Shown here: piece by piece, positions 62,137 to 64,000 of the stretch
Numbering within the stretch: position 1 is the first letter of the stretch
Layout: each line of letters opens with the position of its first letter
Origin: Marinobacter sp. BGYM27
GTDB taxonomy: Bacteria > Pseudomonadota > Gammaproteobacteria > Pseudomonadales > Oleiphilaceae
Direction: 5' to 3'
Assembly (NCBI GenBank): GCA_025153445.1
Contig: JANZNS010000005.1
Coordinates: 423,042 to 487,041, forward strand
Length of the DNA: 64,000 nucleotides
Made by a program: the position numbers and the translations under genes
The notes under the pieces: generated by a model
What the model was told of the DNA's origin: nothing
What the model saw: only the letters and a program-made list of their open reading frames with translations
Databases searched by the model: none

Positions 62137-62896
62137 CGAATCAGAGCACAACGAACCAGAGGACAAAAAAGTGCCATCACGTTCGCCAACCGGATCAGCT
62201 GCTCGCGCGTCCACTGATGCCGCAACCAGGATTGATTTTTCAATGATTCTGGCATCAGCCGTTCATGACATGAAAAACTCGCTCGGCATGCTACTCCACA
62301 CTATGGATGAACTGGGCGCCGAGCTATCTGATGAGGTAAGGGAGTCAAAGAAGTTTAATACGTTGCGCTATGAAACTGAGCGGGTTCATGGGGACCTGCT
62401 GCAGCTCCTCGGTTTATACCGGATCGATGTTGAATCGCTAACTGCGAATATCGAAGAGCATTTTGTTCCCGATTTTCTCGAATCCCAGGTCGCGCGCCAC
62501 GTTCCGTTGCTGGATGGACACAACATCACCCATCAAATTAGCACTGAAGACATTAATGGCTTTTTCGATGCTGACCTGGTGGCTGGTGTACTGAACAATA
62601 TCCTGAATAACGCCATACGCTATACCAAAACACACGTTGAGATCGAAGCTCGACAACAAGACGATTTTTTGGTGCTCAGCGTCGCTGACGACGGCGAGGG
62701 CTACCCTGCGCAAATGCTCGATAATCAGCCGACCCACCCCGGAACAATGAATTTTTCGACGGGCAGCACGCAGCTTGGACTTTACTTCGCATCGGCTGTT
62801 GCACGCCTGCATGAAAATGCAGGCAATGCCGGACGCATATGTTTATACAACGGTGGTCGATTAAACGGTGGCGTTTTTGAGATCTGGCTACCTTAA
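62126..62896 (+). CDS. Soluble minimal histidine kinase
   Basis: About 256 residues with no membrane helix and no sensor domain. An acidic/Ser-rich N-terminus of about 35 residues leads into a HisKA-like box, SAVHDMKNSLGMLLHTMDELG (His47). The catalytic domain has an N-box in NNILNNAIRYTK, G1 in DDGEGYP and G2 in LGLYFA. His-Asp-Met-Lys-Asn replaces the common HExxN or HDLRxPL. Its start lies within the last codons of the REC-TPR gene (11-base overlap), suggesting the two proteins work as a pair. Confidence 0.85.
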   Translation: MTHDESEHNEPEDKKVPSRSPTGSAARASTDAATRIDFSMILASAVHDMKNSLGMLLHTMDELGAELSDEVRESKKFNTLRYETERVHGDLLQLLGLYRIDVESLTANIEEHFVPDFLESQVARHVPLLDGHNITHQISTEDINGFFDADLVAGVLNNILNNAIRYTKTHVEIEARQQDDFLVLSVADDGEGYPAQMLDNQPTHPGTMNFSTGSTQLGLYFASAVARLHENAGNAGRICLYNGGRLNGGVFEIWLP

Positions 62897-62915
62897 GAGC
62901 CTTGCGTCCAGCCAG

Positions 62916-62974
62916 GTTCGCCGCTAACGTTTGCGAACTCCACGGATATAGTCCGCTTTTTCTCGTTAAAGCGG
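62916..62974 (+). promoter_or_regulatory. Two stem-loops in the leader of the membrane-anchored receiver gene
   Basis: GTTCGC (62916-62921) pairs with GCGAAC (62933-62938), and CCGCTTT (62953-62959) with AAAGCGG (62968-62974). They occupy the 107-base spacer before the ATG at 63004. They may be regulatory sites; neither has a terminator T run. Confidence 0.35.
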
Positions 62975-63003
62975 TCGGAGACTAAAACTACAAGGAGACC
63001 GCC

Positions 63004-63756
63004 ATGTCACGCGGCCAGGCACTCATCATCGATGATTCTTCAACGGCGCGTATTATTCTTTCGAGGCTGCTGCAGAAAGCAGACCTTCGCACACGCGGTG
63101 CAGCCTCGGCAGAAGAAGGCTTCAAATTACTACAGGTTGAAACGTTCGACCTGATATTCCTCGATCACCTGCTTCCCGGCATTAACGGTTTCGAAGCGCT
63201 GGATCTCATCAAGAAGAACCCCGATACCGCCGATATTCCGGTCTTCATGTACACCTCCCAAAATGCCGAACGCTATCTCGAAGATGCCAGGGCTCACGGA
63301 GCAGCCGGCGTTATCAGCAAGCAGATCGATCGGGATCAACTGCTGGCCACCATCGAATCAATCCTGGCCGGTGAAAGGGAGACCAACAGAAACGAGGAAG
63401 ACTCTGCCGTCCTCCTTAATGAAGCGGCTGACACCGTCCTCAGTCGCCGCCTGACAGGTAGACTCTCTACCCTCGAAATCGCCTACGAAGACACTCACGA
63501 CGAGCTACACCAGCTCAAAACCATGATCGCCGGGCTTCAGGTTCGACAGGCAGAAATGATCGATCGTCGCTACCGCCGCATGCGCACCCTTTGGCTCATT
63601 ACGCTCTCTATCCTGATCGTGATGTCGCTCATTTTTACCATCGAGATAGTCCAGCTCGAGCGCGTGCTGGGCACCATTAACCAGCAGTTTGGTGTGGTGA
63701 GAGAGATGGTAAGTCACCTGGTGGAACTGACAGGAGTTAACCCAGGAGGCGGATAG
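63004..63756 (+). CDS. Membrane-anchored response regulator (REC-coiled coil-TM)
   Basis: 250 residues. The REC domain (about 4-122) has Asp10/Asp11, phosphoacceptor Asp54 (IFLDHLLPG), the Ser/Thr switch in MYTSQN and Lys106 (ISKQ). A charged helical linker (about 125-190) with a coiled-coil look leads to one membrane helix (about 195-215, LWLITLSILIVMSLIFTIEI). About 35 residues after it would lie in the periplasm. No output enzyme or DNA-binding domain. AAGGAG precedes the ATG. The architecture is uncommon; it suggests a membrane docking or phosphate-sink role within the local signalling set. Confidence 0.85.
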   Translation: MSRGQALIIDDSSTARIILSRLLQKADLRTRGAASAEEGFKLLQVETFDLIFLDHLLPGINGFEALDLIKKNPDTADIPVFMYTSQNAERYLEDARAHGAAGVISKQIDRDQLLATIESILAGERETNRNEEDSAVLLNEAADTVLSRRLTGRLSTLEIAYEDTHDELHQLKTMIAGLQVRQAEMIDRRYRRMRTLWLITLSILIVMSLIFTIEIVQLERVLGTINQQFGVVREMVSHLVELTGVNPGGG

Positions 63757-63790
63757 AGCCAGTTCGAGCAGATAAGCTGACAATGAAAAA

Positions 63791-63830
63791 CGGCCTCGGC
63801 GGGTCACCTGCCGGGGCCATTTCATTTGGA
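63791..63830 (+). terminator. Probable terminator after the receiver gene
   Basis: GGCCTCGGCGGG pairs with CCTGCCGGGGCC (two G-U pairs on RNA) around a three-base loop, followed by ATTTCATTT. The T tract is interrupted. Confidence 0.6.
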
Positions 63831-63863
63831 GTCTTGCTTTCACAAGCGCTTTTATTCCGCCCA

Positions 63864-63903
63864 ATAAAAAACCCCAGACACATCGCTGTGCTGGGGTTTT
63901 CAG
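63864..63903 (-). terminator. rRNA operon terminator
   Basis: On the minus strand AAAACCCCAGCAC and its complement around CATCGCTGT-type bases form the stem, followed by a TTTTTTATT run, about 10 bases after the 5S 3' end. The sequence is nearly symmetric, so it may work in both directions and stop the plus-strand genes too. Confidence 0.9.
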
Positions 63904-63910
63904 TATTAGG

Positions 63911-64000
63911 AGCCTGACGATGACCTACTCTCGCATGAGCAAAAGCCACACTACCATCGGCGCTGATTCGTTTCACTGCTGAGTTCGGGATGGGATCAGG
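63911..64000 (-). rRNA. rrf: 5S ribosomal RNA, 3' part (5' end beyond the window)
   Basis: About 90 of the usual 115-120 bases. Read on the minus strand it holds the conserved CCCGAACTCAG and GTGAAACG, then GCGCCGATGGTAGTGTGG and ATGCGAGAGTAGG, ending in the 3' helix strand. The large and small rRNA genes should follow to the right. Confidence 0.96.

Overview
The window is a chromosomal segment of a gammaproteobacterium. The gene set, fused nuoCD, mtnBDC, an fpr/finR pair and DUF2069/DUF3080 genes point to the Pseudomonas / Marinobacter / Oceanospirillales side rather than the enterics. Genus-level placement is inference, because no taxonomic search was possible. Almost all of the window is core genome. 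I see no prophage, no CRISPR array, no tRNA and no intact transposase.

Layout. (1) 1-2145: the 3'-truncated fpr gene, divergent from its LysR regulator finR, then miaE. (2) 2146-5698: acnB behind a long leader holding a MITE-like inverted repeat, then a YchJ-type SEC-C protein. (3) 5738-20940 (minus): the whole respiratory complex I operon nuoA-B-CD-E-F-G-H-I-J-K-L-M-N, mostly with ATGA overlaps; a possible 27-codon ORF bridges the only sizeable gap between nuoL and nuoM. (4) 21233-25276 (minus): a TAXI-type TRAP transporter (receptor, then fused permease) followed by a TauE/SafE exporter. (5) 25490-42816 (minus): a housekeeping run in the classical order dnaE, accA, tilS, pyrG, kdsA, eno, ftsB, ispD, ispF, truD, surE, pcm, DUF368, nlpD, rpoS. 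(6) 42929-47805: small redox and envelope genes (TlpA-like lipoprotein, arsC, wrbA, DUF2069), an orphan GspE/PilB ATPase and a DUF3080 lipoprotein. (7) 47934-50887 (minus): the methionine-salvage genes mtnB-mtnD-mtnC, a tiny repeat lipoprotein and an Smr-domain protein. (8) 51298-63756 (plus): a transport and signalling block. It holds a CNMP-CBS-DUF294 nucleotidyltransferase, a DEDDh exonuclease, a DUF4212 + SSS symporter pair (acetate-type), a membrane protein, a large SSS-fold hybrid histidine kinase (MxtR/CrbS-like), a REC-TPR protein, a small soluble histidine kinase and a membrane-anchored receiver protein. (9) The right edge holds the 3' part of a 5S rRNA gene (minus) with its terminator, so a ribosomal operon lies just beyond.

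How the genes fit together. AcnB, complex I, the symporter and the MxtR/CrbS-like kinase all bear on acetate and TCA respiratory metabolism. RpoS with NlpD, SurE and Pcm forms the usual stationary-phase and repair neighbourhood. The least explained parts are the REC-TPR / kinase / membrane-receiver trio (60484-63756), a three-hairpin element ending in an intrinsic terminator (51048-51156, minus), and the MITE-like palindrome in the acnB leader (2399-2496).
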